Assembly: GCA_964035545.1 (NCBI GenBank)
Contig: OZ037767.1
Location: 30,122,128-30,186,127 of the forward strand
Length of the DNA stretch: 64,000 bases
Reading direction: 5' to 3'
Source of the DNA: Bugula neritina
Taxonomy: Eukaryota > Bryozoa > Gymnolaemata > Cheilostomatida > Bugulidae
A program made the translations under genes and the position numbers. Below are positions 24,701 to 62,500 of this stretch, piece by piece (within the stretch, counting starts at the first letter, position 1; each line of letters starts with the position of its first letter). The notes below the pieces were generated by a model, which was not told the DNA's origin, searched no databases, and saw only the letters and a list, made by a program, of their open reading frames with translations.

Positions 24701-27636
24701 TTTCCATACTCAGTTAGTGAAGTGACTGATTTGCTGCCAGATTGTTTTATGCTGCCTGGTTCCACATCAACTCACGTGTAACTTAGTAGTATTATCTGTA
24801 TCACTTCTGTATCACCCGACAGTTTTATTGTGTATTGTTTTGACACTTGAGTATACTACTCTTTAGTGCTAAATTTGGAAAGAAGATTGAATACGTGAAT
24901 TACTTACATGAACTCGGGGCACATGTCAACTTACATCAACTCAACATTCCAGAAGCCGTGAAAGAGTAAGTACTAACTTACATACTGACAGTAACTTTGT
25001 GTGATATTTGCTCTGGATGTCATTGTGAAATAGTATATCTACATGTACTAGTTCCAATAGTGAGTTGAGTTGTTCCCCCATGAAAGTGACCATTGTTGGT
25101 GACAAGTTCGCATTTTAGTGTGATTGTTGGCACTCATCGCTGGCACTGCGCTGTACACAACGTCACTGTAATGTATCCATATTTCGTACACATCTTCAAC
25201 AAAGTGTGCAGATACCTGTATGCAATATTTCGTTTCAGCCATGACGTGTTTTTATTGGCCAAGCACCAGCCTGACATTCGGCCCACGTCCATCATCACGG
25301 CACCCCTCGACACCCAACAGTTTGGAGTATCTTTAGAGTTGTGAGTAGACAATTACCTTATACATGTGCTATTTTATTGAGAATGTACAGAGATGAGACA
25401 ACTACTAATCACTGGTATGCTCTCTCATATAATGTGATATATCACTCCAATCACGCAAATTAACACATTTTGATAACTGTACTGTACATATCATTAGAAG
25501 GCTACTGATTGAAATGCTCTCCACTTTAGGAAATATATTATGCACAGTGCTAAAGATGTCACAATATTCCCAGCTTGTTGGTTCACAGAATGCAATGTGT
25601 TTTAGTATAAAAAGTCAGAACAAGGGGCAGGTAATTCCCCGAGTAGTGAATGACTGTATAAACTACATTGAGAAGATCGGACTGGAGACGGAGGGGATAT
25701 TTAGACGCTCAGTGTCGGTAGCCACAGTCCGATTAGTCCAATCTGTCTTCAATGAAGGTATGCTCTTGAATTCCTTACAATATTCTATACGCTAATTAGA
25801 GTTGTGCTCCCTATTTATGTGTACCATACTCTGCTCTTCAATGACTTTATGCTGTATAAACTGCTATCTCCGGCCATGTCTGTGACAACAAGTTTTACAG
25901 TAAATCTTCACCACACATACTCACTCGTCTATGCTGTACTTTTGTTAGGAAAACATGTAAACTTTGAGCTCTACGGTGGCGTGCATGTAGCAGCTGTGAT
26001 ATTAAAGACATTCTTGAGGGAGATGCCAGAGCCGATCATGACATTTGAACTTTATGACTACACAGTACGGATACCCAGTGAGTATTTCTATCAGTAGTCA
26101 CTATGGGTACTTAGTACTCACTATCAGTACTCAGTACTCATAGTTAGTACACAGTACAGATACCCAGTGAGTATTTCTCTCAGTACTCATAATGAGTACT
26201 CAGTACTCATAGTTAGTACACAGTACGGTTACCCAGTGAGTATTTCTATCAGTAGTCACTATGAGTACTGAGTCTCTCCTAGAGTCTATAGAGCATTGCA
26301 GAAGAGTGCGTTTTATATCAGTATGTATCTTGTACTGTGTAGACGATGCATTGTCTCCAACTATACTATTCCACAGCATGTGTGACCTTCACACTGGCCG
26401 CACACGCCATGATCTATGGTTATACTGTAGCTACCATTATCTTGTAAGTCCTATGTTTGAAAGAATACCAGAATTATTTCAGACTATAGTAATCACCAAG
26501 ATGAATAGACTCACATGTTCTTGTTTATCGGCCACAGAGTATATGTAGGGGTAATACACTGTATAAAGAACTGTACTCATACATTACTGTCGTATCTTCA
26601 GATCTAGACGAAGAAGAACAAATCTCGGAGACCAGACGAATATTAGACGAAGAGCTGCCGCGAGACAACTACGCCGTGTTAAAGAAGATCATCTCTTTCT
26701 TGGTGCAGGTAATGGCTTCTGTACCGGATGCTCTTTTAGAGCAACTAGTTCTGTCTTTTACAAGTAGCCAGACAGGTGCTTGCGGTAGAGGTGTTGAGAC
26801 AGGTGCTTGCGGTAGAGGTGTTGAGACAGGTGCTTGTGGTAGAGGTGTTGAGACAGGTGCTTGTGGTAGAGGTGTTGAGACAGGTGCTTGTGGTAGAGGT
26901 GTTGAGACAGGTGCTTGTGGTAGAGGTGTTGAGACAGGTGCTTGTGGTAGAGGTGTTGAGACAGGTGCTTGTGGTAGAGGTGTTGAGACAGGTGCTTGTG
27001 GTAGAGGTGTTGAGACAGGTGCTTGTGGTAGAGGTGTTGAGACAGGTGCTTGTGGTAGAGGTGTTGAGACAGGTGCTTGTGGTAGAGGTGTTGAGACAGG
27101 TGCTTGTAGTAGAGGTGTTGAGACAGGTGCTTGTGGTAGAGGTGTTGAGACAGGTGCTTGTGGTAGAGGGCGGTGTTGAGACAGGTGCTTGTGGTAGAGG
27201 TGTTGAGACAGGTGCTTGTGGTAGAGGTGTTGAGACAGGTGCTTGTGGTAGAGGTGTTGAGACAGGTGCTTGTGGTAGGTAGAGGTGTTGAGACAGGTGC
27301 TTGTGGTAGAGGTGTTGAGACAGGTGCTTGTGGTAGAGGTGTTGAGACAGGTGCTTGTGATAGAGGGTGATGTTGAGACAGGGGCTTGTGGTAGAAGGGA
27401 GATATATTTTTAGTAGATTTTCTTCTAGTCGGTGTGATTTAGCAAATAATTTTGTACTTTGCTTGTAGGTGACCACCAAAAGTGATGTGAACAGAATGAC
27501 AGTTAAAAATTTAGCCATAGTGTTTGGACCCAACATTGCCTGGGGTCAGGGCCAATTATCACTCACTGCAGTGAGCCAAGTAAATTACTTTACAGAGTTG
27601 CTTCTTACTCACTACGACAAACTATTTGTAACATAA
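18766..27636 (+). CDS. ARHGAP1: Rho GTPase-activating protein 1 (p50RhoGAP), BCH plus RhoGAP domains
   Basis: Thirteen exons: 18766-18799, 19118-19228, 19360-19454, 19883-19952, 21537-21624, 22470-22601, 23068-23154, 24867-24965, 25239-25340, 25606-25757, 25949-26077, 26602-26708, 27469-27636. Total 1374 nt, 457 aa (human 439), all phases consistent. The protein stimulates GTP hydrolysis by Cdc42/Rho at membranes. Residues about 80-240 form the BCH (CRAL-TRIO-like) domain with [14 protein letters not shown] and AYREFDRK. From about 273 the RhoGAP domain carries EGIFRRS with the presumed arginine finger at Arg306, then [11 protein letters not shown] and [12 protein letters not shown]. The N-terminus is acidic and poorly conserved. 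The proline-rich SH3-binding stretch found between the domains in human is absent. Several introns carry minisatellites. ARHGAP8/PRR5-type paralogues are a less likely alternative. Confidence 0.94.
19229..19345 (+). repeat. 33-bp tandem repeat starting at ARHGAP1 5' splice site of intron 2
   Basis: Three tandem units of roughly 33 bp (core ACTCTGTATGTATATGATC) begin at the GT of intron 2. Each unit starts with a GTAC/GTGC dinucleotide pair resembling the authentic donor GTACGA. Confidence 0.8.
19685..19870 (+). repeat. Tandem repeat with (GCTGT)n in ARHGAP1 intron 3
   Basis: Three imperfect copies of CTATGCTCACCTATCTCTGT followed by GCTGT runs and GTAGCGGGAGGGGGTACAGT. The last copy ends just before the exon 4 acceptor (CTGTAG). 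Confidence 0.75.
19990..20700 (+). other. Unidentified GC-richer block inside ARHGAP1 intron 4
   Basis: About 700 bp of sequence richer in GC than the rest of the intron, with a 147-codon plus-strand open frame at 20256-20699. The frame has no recognisable domain and no supported splice partners. It may be a decayed mobile element; I assign no function. Confidence 0.35.
21105..21176 (+). repeat. (ATATTACT)n microsatellite in ARHGAP1 intron 4
   Basis: Repeated ACTATATT units, about eight copies. Confidence 0.85.
22255..22466 (+). repeat. AT-rich palindromic minisatellite in ARHGAP1 intron 5
   Basis: About 13 copies of a 16-bp unit around ATGATATACAGTATAC, running up to the exon 6 acceptor. 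The unit is partly self-complementary. Confidence 0.9.
26060..26270 (+). repeat. Triplicated exon-11/intron-11 junction of ARHGAP1
   Basis: The last 18 nt of exon 11 (ACACAGTACGGATACCCA) plus its donor GTGAGTATTTCT occur at 26060, again at about 26149 and about 26219, each followed by TCAGTA and ACTCAGTACTCAT-like filler. The first copy is the real junction because it joins in phase with exon 12. Confidence 0.9.
26770..27390 (+). repeat. 27-bp minisatellite in ARHGAP1 intron 12
   Basis: About 22 copies of a 27-bp unit with core GACAGGTGCTTGTGGTAGAG. The unit length is a multiple of three and lacks stops in several frames, so it creates long artificial open frames on both strands. Two short irregularities near 27170 and 27275 shift the register. 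Confidence 0.97.
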
Positions 27637-28728
27637 TGATATTTTTGGACCAAATCTTTAAAAAATACCAAGGAACAGTGAAGACCAATATCCTGTCTTA
27701 TATAGATTTGATGTTAGTTTTTTCACGGACTGTTCTGAACAGAAAAGCATAGGTTTGGCTGTTGATATGGAGATTACTCAAGCGTAGCGATAATCATAGA
27801 AGCTGATTGGCTCCAGACTGATTACACTTTTCAGTTATTTAACAATGCATTGTGGGTGATTTAAATTAAAATTTTGCACAATAGGTAATATATTTATTTT
27901 GGCGAGTCATTTTCCTTGCTATAAGTATTTGCATGATTCAGTTCTGACATTTCTAACCAATAGTTTTTGTAGAACATGTTAGGCGTGAAAGTTTTGTGTG
28001 TAAAGATTGAACTAATTTTATTCTTATAGGTTTTTTCAAACTATATTTCAAAATACTATGTATATGTCTGATATCACCTTCGTCTAGAAATGGTCCAGCT
28101 CAACTTAACTACTCAATTTGTATTATCTCACAAAAATATAGCATTGCTAATTCTCGTATAATACTAGCTGTTTATTACTTAATATTTGAAAAATTAGTAA
28201 TCAATGTGTTATATAATATATTATAAGAATCATAATAGGCATAATTTGTACTACTGTTGGGGATATTTAGTAAAATAGCAAAAATTCAAAGACAGTATAA
28301 GTAAATCTAAGTGTATATAAAGTGTGCTTAGTCTCATTCAGTCTCGGTCAGTTTGATTATGAAAAGATGAAACAATACAAGTAACATACTTTGGCTCGTA
28401 AAGTGACTAGAGCCCCAGTAATAAATACTTCAGAGGCCATACAAGTGATGAGCTCTAAACACAAATATGTTGATTTTATCTCTATAAATAGATAAAAATC
28501 TTTTATCCAAATGCTTATTATATTCTTTGGTTTCAAAAATGTGTTAATTAAATATAAAAAATATATACTGTCAATATAATCATAGTAAACTAGTAAAAAT
28601 CTTATTAACATGAAGGTAGTCACTAAAAGTGAGCTTGGTAATAACAGCACCCAAGACTGTACATCTGCACAGTAGCAGTGCGTAAGTCTGCAGCACTGAT
28701 TATATGTCAATGCTATGCGCTGAATAAC
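27637..28728. other. Convergent 3' flank of ARHGAP1 and MTOR
   Basis: The two genes end tail-to-tail 1.1 kb apart. The stretch is AT-rich without exons, SINEs or arrays that I can see. Both 3' untranslated regions must lie here; I could not pick polyadenylation sites with confidence. Confidence 0.6.
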
Positions 28729-55587
<26,859 letters not shown>

Positions 55588-57992
55588 TTTATTTGAAGTT
55601 TTAACTAGCCATAAGTTTCTATTCCATCTTCAATGGCTACAAATTGGGAAAAACAAATATTTACAACTTTTAGAACCTTAAAGGATGGTGACTTTTTGGT
55701 GAAATGATAGAAATGCGCATGTTAAAAATTATTGACCTGTGATGGAGATAGCGTTTTTATTGCATTGTTTATTATTACATAAAAATAAGACTCAACAAGA
55801 TCAGTGAAAAATACACCATTTTTTCATACAATATAATTTTAGTTATCATAGTCATCATATTTATTATCAGTATGATCATCACTATTATTATTACATTTAC
55901 TACTATTATCACTGCGACTAGTACTACTAGTACTACTACTTGACCTAGTAGTAGTACTAGTGCTACTATCACTGGTGCCACTACTACTAGTACTATGAAT
56001 GTGAAAATGTGACTTTCTTCTGTATTGACTATGTCTATTGTATATGTTGGGTTACAATATATAAATTTGAAATCCTTCAAAGTAAAAGCTATATTTAATC
56101 ATAATGATTATGATAACCTCCACCATATCATTAATTGGTATAAATATAATCATAATGACCATAATGATGATGAGCATTGTCATTATGATTATTATCATAA
56201 TGATAATCATAACGCATCATCTTAAACTATATTTCCAAGACACTCACTTTCGCAGTGAGACTGAAAGACTATGTACAAACTCCAAGTTGAAGTTTTTATT
56301 GTTTTTATTTTTATTTCCATCATTTTGACGCTGAACAAACTGCAAGTAAAAGTTAGACTTAAACTTAAAGTGCAACTATTACTAAAACTAAATTAGTAAA
56401 TCAGTAAATCACTACGACACTAGCAAAACTAAATCAAAATGTCAATCAATGTGTAACTGTATTTTGTAAATACTTATACTTATACTTAATACTTATAGTT
56501 ATAGTTATACAGAATAGTGTGTTAATTATTTGTTCTAAATCAATGTGGCTTCAAAAATTGCCATCAACTAAAGTGTCAGTGAATAACCATATGGCAAAAT
56601 ACCAGTGTAGACATTAATCATAGTGATGGTTAATCATAAAATTGTAATACTAATACTACTAAGGGCGAAGTCCTATGGCTACTGGTGAGCGGCTTTAGGT
56701 AAAATCAACGGGAAATGATGTGAATAGAGCTCCCCTTGCATTCGCTTTAATGAGTCCGTGCCTTACATTGCTAGAAAAAATACTTATGGAAAACTATGAG
56801 TTAAAATGTTGTCAAGCAAATATAATGTAAAAGCCAAGGCTAGACCTTATTACGCCGACGCCAGTTGGTGCATTTCTGTGGGGGTTTCTCCCCAAAAAAG
56901 CGAATCGTGTGCATAAAACCCACTGCTCTGCTGTCTCGTGGCTCACCTTAATATAAATAATATTTTGCTATCTGTTCAGTTAACAACGGTGTAAAGAATC
57001 TAAGAATTGAAATTAGTTTAATTACTATTTTGAATCCACGTAAGTTTAACAATAATTTATGACAAATATTAAATTTAATATGGCACTGAAAGTGAATTAG
57101 AATAACAGTTACACTTACAGTATGAGTATAACTCATAACTGTAAAAGTATAAGAATTAGAATAACATTAGCAATAACTGAAAGTAAATAAGAATTAGCCA
57201 ATTGCTATTGCTATTAGTATTACTATTAGAATAACATTAACTTTAATTTTAGTTTTGCTTTTAGAATTATTGAATAACTATAGTCTATAGGTATAAGATA
57301 AAGGTTAGGAATAACTTTAACTTTCAAGGACAAGTGTAACTATAATAATTAGGATTAAGTCTAGCAATAACTTTAACCCGCTACCCGAACAGGACAAAGC
57401 GGACATTAGTGAGAATAACAATAACTTCAAGTTTATGTAATTTTATTAACATCAAAATGAGAGCGACTTCAAGTTTAAAAATTGAAATAGAGATTAATTA
57501 ACAGATGAACTTAATGTATGTTTATATTTTAATTTTTTGATTTAGAAATAATATTTACTTTTACTTTTAAATTTTAATTTTACTTATAGCTTTTATTTTA
57601 ATTATAGTAAGATTAGGTATAGCGATAATGTTTATACATTTTAATATTTAATAATATTTATAGTTATAAGTAGCAAATATAATTACAGCTGAAATAATAT
57701 AAAATCAAATATACTCACTAACACTTAGAGTTAGTGACTTACTCATACATTCTGATACATATTGATACTGACACTAATACTCGTACTGCTATTTGATTTA
57801 TATTTTAGATTAGTATTGTTGACAATTAATATTATGAAATTGAATTAAATATTATAATTTATAACAATCAAGATAATGTTGTTTACCACTCGATTAGTAT
57901 TAATATGGGTTGGTCTATTAGGCTTAGCTTAATGGAAGTACTAGTTGCAAAGTTTTTTTCTGAAGTTTTAGAGCCATTTTTGAAATCACATC
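55588..57992. promoter_or_regulatory. Divergent MTOR-UBIAD1 intergenic region
   Basis: The two start codons face away from each other across 2.4 kb, so both promoters should lie here. The stretch has CTA/TAG repeats at 55905-55995, a near-palindromic ATTATGATTATTATCATAAT block at 56180-56205, and a single-copy-looking, GC-richer piece at 56660-56945 containing a GGGGGTTTCTCCCC hairpin. I can name no binding site. Confidence 0.45.
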
Positions 57993-59027
57993 ATGGTCGT
58001 GGAAGAAAAAATTGAAGAAAACCGCAGTAGTGTTGGAGACGGAATAAAAAATAGAAATAATTATTCACATACTGGAGAAGAAGATGATTTACTAAATGGC
58101 GATTCACCTAAACTCAAATCACAAAACGTATCTTTGTTTCGGGAATATGTGATAGCTCTGAGACCTTGGAGCTTTTCTGCAAGCTTGACTCCAGTACTCT
58201 TGGGTGCCACACTGAGCTACAAAGTGACTGGCTATGTTAACCTTCTTGTACTCTTTGCTGTTTGCATCACTACTTTATCTGTCCATGCAGCTGGCAATCT
58301 TGTGAACACTTACTATGACTTTAAAGGAGGAGTTGATAACAAAAAAAGTGATGACAAAACGCTAGTGGAAGGTGTTATGAGCCCAAGCAATGTTGCTGCA
58401 CTTGGGGGGTTTTGTTACGCTGTGGGATGTGCAGGACTTTTAATATTGTGCTTCGTGTCACCAGCTAAAGTTGAACATCTCGCCTTAGTCTACTTCTGTG
58501 GGTTGAGTGGAAGCTTCATGTACACTGGAGGTTTAGGGCTTAAATATATTGCTCTTGGGGACATTGTCATATTTCTTACTTTTGGACCTCTGTCTGTTAT
58601 ATTTGCATATTTAGCAATAACTGGAGATTTTGCATTAGTCTCACTGCCTTATTCCATTCCTTTAGCACTCAACATAGAATGCATTTTGCATGCTAACAAC
58701 TGTAGAGATAGAGAAACTGATCAAAGAGCTGGAATTGTAACACTAGCAATCATTCTTGGTCCTACCTTATCATATTTGGTATTTTGTATTCTGCTATTTT
58801 CACCATATATTGCTTTTGCATATGTTGCTATGAACTACTCATCTACATTTATTTTACCAACAGTGACAATAATATTAGCTTTTTCAATTGAACGTGATTT
58901 TAGATCTGGCAATCTGTTAAAGATACCCTTCAAAGTAGCCAAACTAAATCTAATTTTGGGAATTTCCTTTGTTGTTGCGCTGTTTCTATCTCATAAAAAC
59001 AATTTGCCTTTTATAAATTGGTTTTAG
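57993..59027 (+). CDS. UBIAD1: UbiA prenyltransferase domain-containing protein 1
   Basis: A single uninterrupted 344-aa frame; human UBIAD1 is 338 aa. UBIAD1 is an integral membrane prenyltransferase (ER, Golgi, mitochondria) making menaquinone-4 and, in some animals, supporting CoQ10 synthesis. The first aspartate-rich motif is NTYYDFKGGVDNKKSDDKTL (Asn105, Asp109, Asp115) and the second is NNCRDRETDQRAGIVTLA (Asp239, Asp243), both nearly identical to human. About eight to ten hydrophobic helices follow a hydrophilic, acidic N-terminus of about 50 residues; YVIALRPWSFSASLTPVLLG begins the domain. Human UBIAD1 has an intron in the coding part, here there is none. The 3' end lies 535 bp from the stop of the convergent transferrin-receptor-like gene. 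Confidence 0.97.
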   Translation: MVVEEKIEENRSSVGDGIKNRNNYSHTGEEDDLLNGDSPKLKSQNVSLFREYVIALRPWSFSASLTPVLLGATLSYKVTGYVNLLVLFAVCITTLSVHAAGNLVNTYYDFKGGVDNKKSDDKTLVEGVMSPSNVAALGGFCYAVGCAGLLILCFVSPAKVEHLALVYFCGLSGSFMYTGGLGLKYIALGDIVIFLTFGPLSVIFAYLAITGDFALVSLPYSIPLALNIECILHANNCRDRETDQRAGIVTLAIILGPTLSYLVFCILLFSPYIAFAYVAMNYSSTFILPTVTIILAFSIERDFRSGNLLKIPFKVAKLNLILGISFVVALFLSHKNNLPFINWF

Positions 59028-59035
59028 CTGAACAT

Positions 59036-59081
59036 GCCAAATATTTTTGTATAAATATACAAATGCAGTTTGGCATTTTTT
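59036..59081 (+). promoter_or_regulatory. Hairpin in the UBIAD1 3' flank
   Basis: TGCCAAA ... TTTGGCA encloses TTTGTATA-AA-TATACAAA, giving a stem-loop just after the UBIAD1 stop codon, followed by a T run. It could mark the 3' untranslated region; no function is shown. Confidence 0.4.
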
Positions 59082-59561
59082 CTAACCAATACTTTTTAAA
59101 AGTTTCTCTGTTGCGTTTTGTTTTTGTATCCCAAAACAAGCATTATGATTGATCACAAAGCTTTATTTTTAGTAGTGGTAAATGTACCAAATTGTTTTGA
59201 ACAATTTTTTTTTATTTTTCTGTATACAATAATAACTGGATGGAAAATTTGTATCATCTTCTATAACAATGAAAAATTATAGCTTAATATACAGATCAGT
59301 ATTTGGAACAAAAAATTTAAACATATACACAGATATTTAAATACTGAACATATAATTTAGATTCATTATATGTTATCAAGACTTTTAATACCAATATTAT
59401 AATTTTAAAACGAGCTAAAATGAAAAACTTGTAATAATGTAGTAAAGTTTTATAGGAAAATATGTCTACTTCAAATTCTGGTACTTTAGTAATTTCTCAA
59501 AACTAAACTTCAATGCTAGCATTATTTGAGGCATACACCAGTACTTGTATGAGAATCTACT

Positions 59562-62500
59562 TTAAACTGGTGTAAAACTTGCTTCATCTACCATAGCCCT
59601 CATTGCATAGTCTATTATGTTGCCCATAGCAGTCATCACCTCCGTTACATGAATAGCCAAGGCCTCCATGATCTCATCAGATTTTACAGGGGCGTATATC
59701 AATTCTTCTAACCCAGGGAACAATAAGACCTCATCGTCATTGGATGAGATTGACCCAATTAATAAGTTCCTGTATAAAATTGAACAAAGCAATGAAAATT
59801 AACACTCATCATAATTGTTATCTCTGAAAACAAGATTTTTTTTAAAGATTTTGGAACAAATGTATCACTAATTTACATGAGAGAAAACATCGTAGCTGCT
59901 TAACAATACCAGTACAAATGTTACCTGTTGTTAATATTTCGAATTACTTTTGTTTTATCTCTTGGATCCAACATGGGTACTCCATGGCTTAAAATAGACG
60001 ACCTTGACATTCCCATTAGTGCATCATTGATCCTTCTCAAACCAATGTCACTGGAACAACAATTTATAACTGCTTGGATCACGAGAAAAAAATAATTTCT
60101 ATCATAAAAGCTGATGCCACTCATAAGTTAAAAAGCTTTATCTAAATTCTAGTAATTAAATTGGTATTGTTGCTTTGACCAAATGTAATCATGCAAATAG
60201 TAAATATGCTATATGTATTAATAAAGTGTTTTTGCTTACACTAAATTACATATGTGTTGACAAATGTAATTACAACACAGTTTTTAGGAATGTTGGCAAT
60301 TGAATATCTACTCAGACTTTCAATTTTGTGATTTTTATGTATTTTAAAAGACAGTTTTGATACGATCAGTAAGCTAATTATTCCGTAGTACAAAATATAT
60401 GGTCTAATAGGCATACCTAATTTCAGTAGAAGCTGTACTGTTTAATCTGATTTCTAGATGTGTAGACGCAGCACTCAGTTTAACAAGTGTTGTTAGCAAA
60501 TCAGTTAATTCTAAGCCCACTAGATGTTCCAAGTTTACACTCAACATATGTATACCTCTCATGAATAAATCTAAAATAAGCAGCATTTAATTAGAATCTG
60601 TCACCAATAGCATCTTTGCCCACTCTATTTATAGATTAGGTAATATTTCTAGCACACGATAGCAATGCATAAACATCAGTATTTACATAAATTAGATTCT
60701 ATGTTGTCTATTTCCAAATATGAGTTTAGAAAGTGCCTATATGTCCAGTATATATGTTTTAAATACACCTCAATGCATGATCAGCTAAATAAGACATTTC
60801 CAATAACTGAACGATTGCACGTATCCAAATTGCAATGTTTCTGTATGGTGTAATCAGGATCCAAGTGAAGTTTTCATGAATCTAATTGTGAAGATATAAA
60901 TTTGCTAAACATGACCTGTCATAATGATTGCAGCATGCACCAAGCTTTCAAGCTGAAATATTGATCTCAAAAATAAACTTGGGGTCAGAATTGTTGAATT
61001 AGTAAATAGGGAAAAGTAGCCAACAGAATAACATGAAATATTCTCAATATTTACTGCTATAGAGCAAGCCACAAGAGTATTATTTCAGTATCAAGCAGTT
61101 TGTTCTTTTTACCAGCATTATCATTTACTAAAAATAAAAGACAATGCTCACATCTTGTTTCATTTATGCTATAAGGGAGAAGTGGGTCGCCAGCCAGTCT
61201 CATAATAGTCTGTAAATGAACCTTAGCAGCCAACCTGATTCTCTCTTCATCTGTGTTAGCCACAGAATCATCGCAGCAAAGGGGTAGTGAGTCTAGCCCG
61301 CTGATATTAGCCTGAAATTGATATAAGCACAGCTAATATAACAAACTCAGGGTGAAAGAAGTCACAGTTTAATTATCACTTGGCTAATGTTTACAGTACA
61401 TATACACAGCTGTAGCCTATTGGCAGCCTTCAGGAGGTCAACCACCTCCATTTATCTCACCTTTGCAATACTAACAAGCAGTTTTGTTATACTAACAAGC
61501 CTTAATGTCTCTATTTTATGTTGTCTATCCAGCTCATGCTAGACTTAACAAAACCCAAACATTTTATTAAGATGAATTTCTCATCATTTCCTTAGAGGCA
61601 AGCACTAATCTAACAAACTTGAAAAGTTTGAAAAATGAAGTTTTTTAAGAGTTTAGGCATGTTATCAAAGACAAATGTATAAAAAATTCGAACATTTAAA
61701 CTCTTTGTAAACTTGTGTATTATTAATATTTTGGTCATGCACATTAATACTGTAATAAGCTATTGTATATGCATTAAAGTGCACTTATATTGAAACACAT
61801 ATTGCAGTAAGTGACGCTTAAACTGGCTTAACAATTTAGTTTAAGTTGAAACTCAATTTATAAATAATTACCAGCATCTTTTTGCTACCACCAGGTGCCA
61901 ACTTGTCTCACAAACATGTCAGAGTAATTACAGAGTATCTGATAAATTTAGTAGAAATTTCATTTTCTTACCAAATTAATCTACATTAGGATTTATTAAA
62001 ATAAAATGTGAGGAATTTAGGTTAATCAATACTTTCAAAGTACTCAAGTTGTTTTAGTACGACAGAAGCAAAATTTCTTTCAATGAACATCTGTTTCAAT
62101 AAGTAGTTACAAAATGGTTTACTTCTGATGAGTAGTAAATGCTTTTGCTGAAAGCTTTGCAAATTTTCTCAACAATTTTACATTATAATAACTTACTTCC
62201 TGTTTATCTGTGAAACTCATTTCTATAACTGGTACAGCGAGGTTGGCCATGTATCTCCGATAATAGTTTGAGCCGTTTATCCCATGATGTCTAGAGCAAG
62301 ACACAAACTGAACCAGAATATTATATACAATGAGATGTCTATAGGAAAACTAATAACTAGTTCCATCATCAAGTTTTAAACTAAAACTTGCAAAATAAAC
62401 ATAAATATTGTAAGATGCAAAGTGGTCTGATGCGTTTATGAGAAATACACATGATTTTAGATTCCGTAGATGAAAGGTGCTTGAAGGTTGTCATGCGTGT

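Noticed and set aside
26745-27536. 263-codon minus-strand open frame and 168-codon plus-strand frames over the 27-bp array
   Set aside because: They are products of a stop-free repeat unit with length divisible by three; no start context, splice signals or domain, and they overlap the real ARHGAP1 intron 12.
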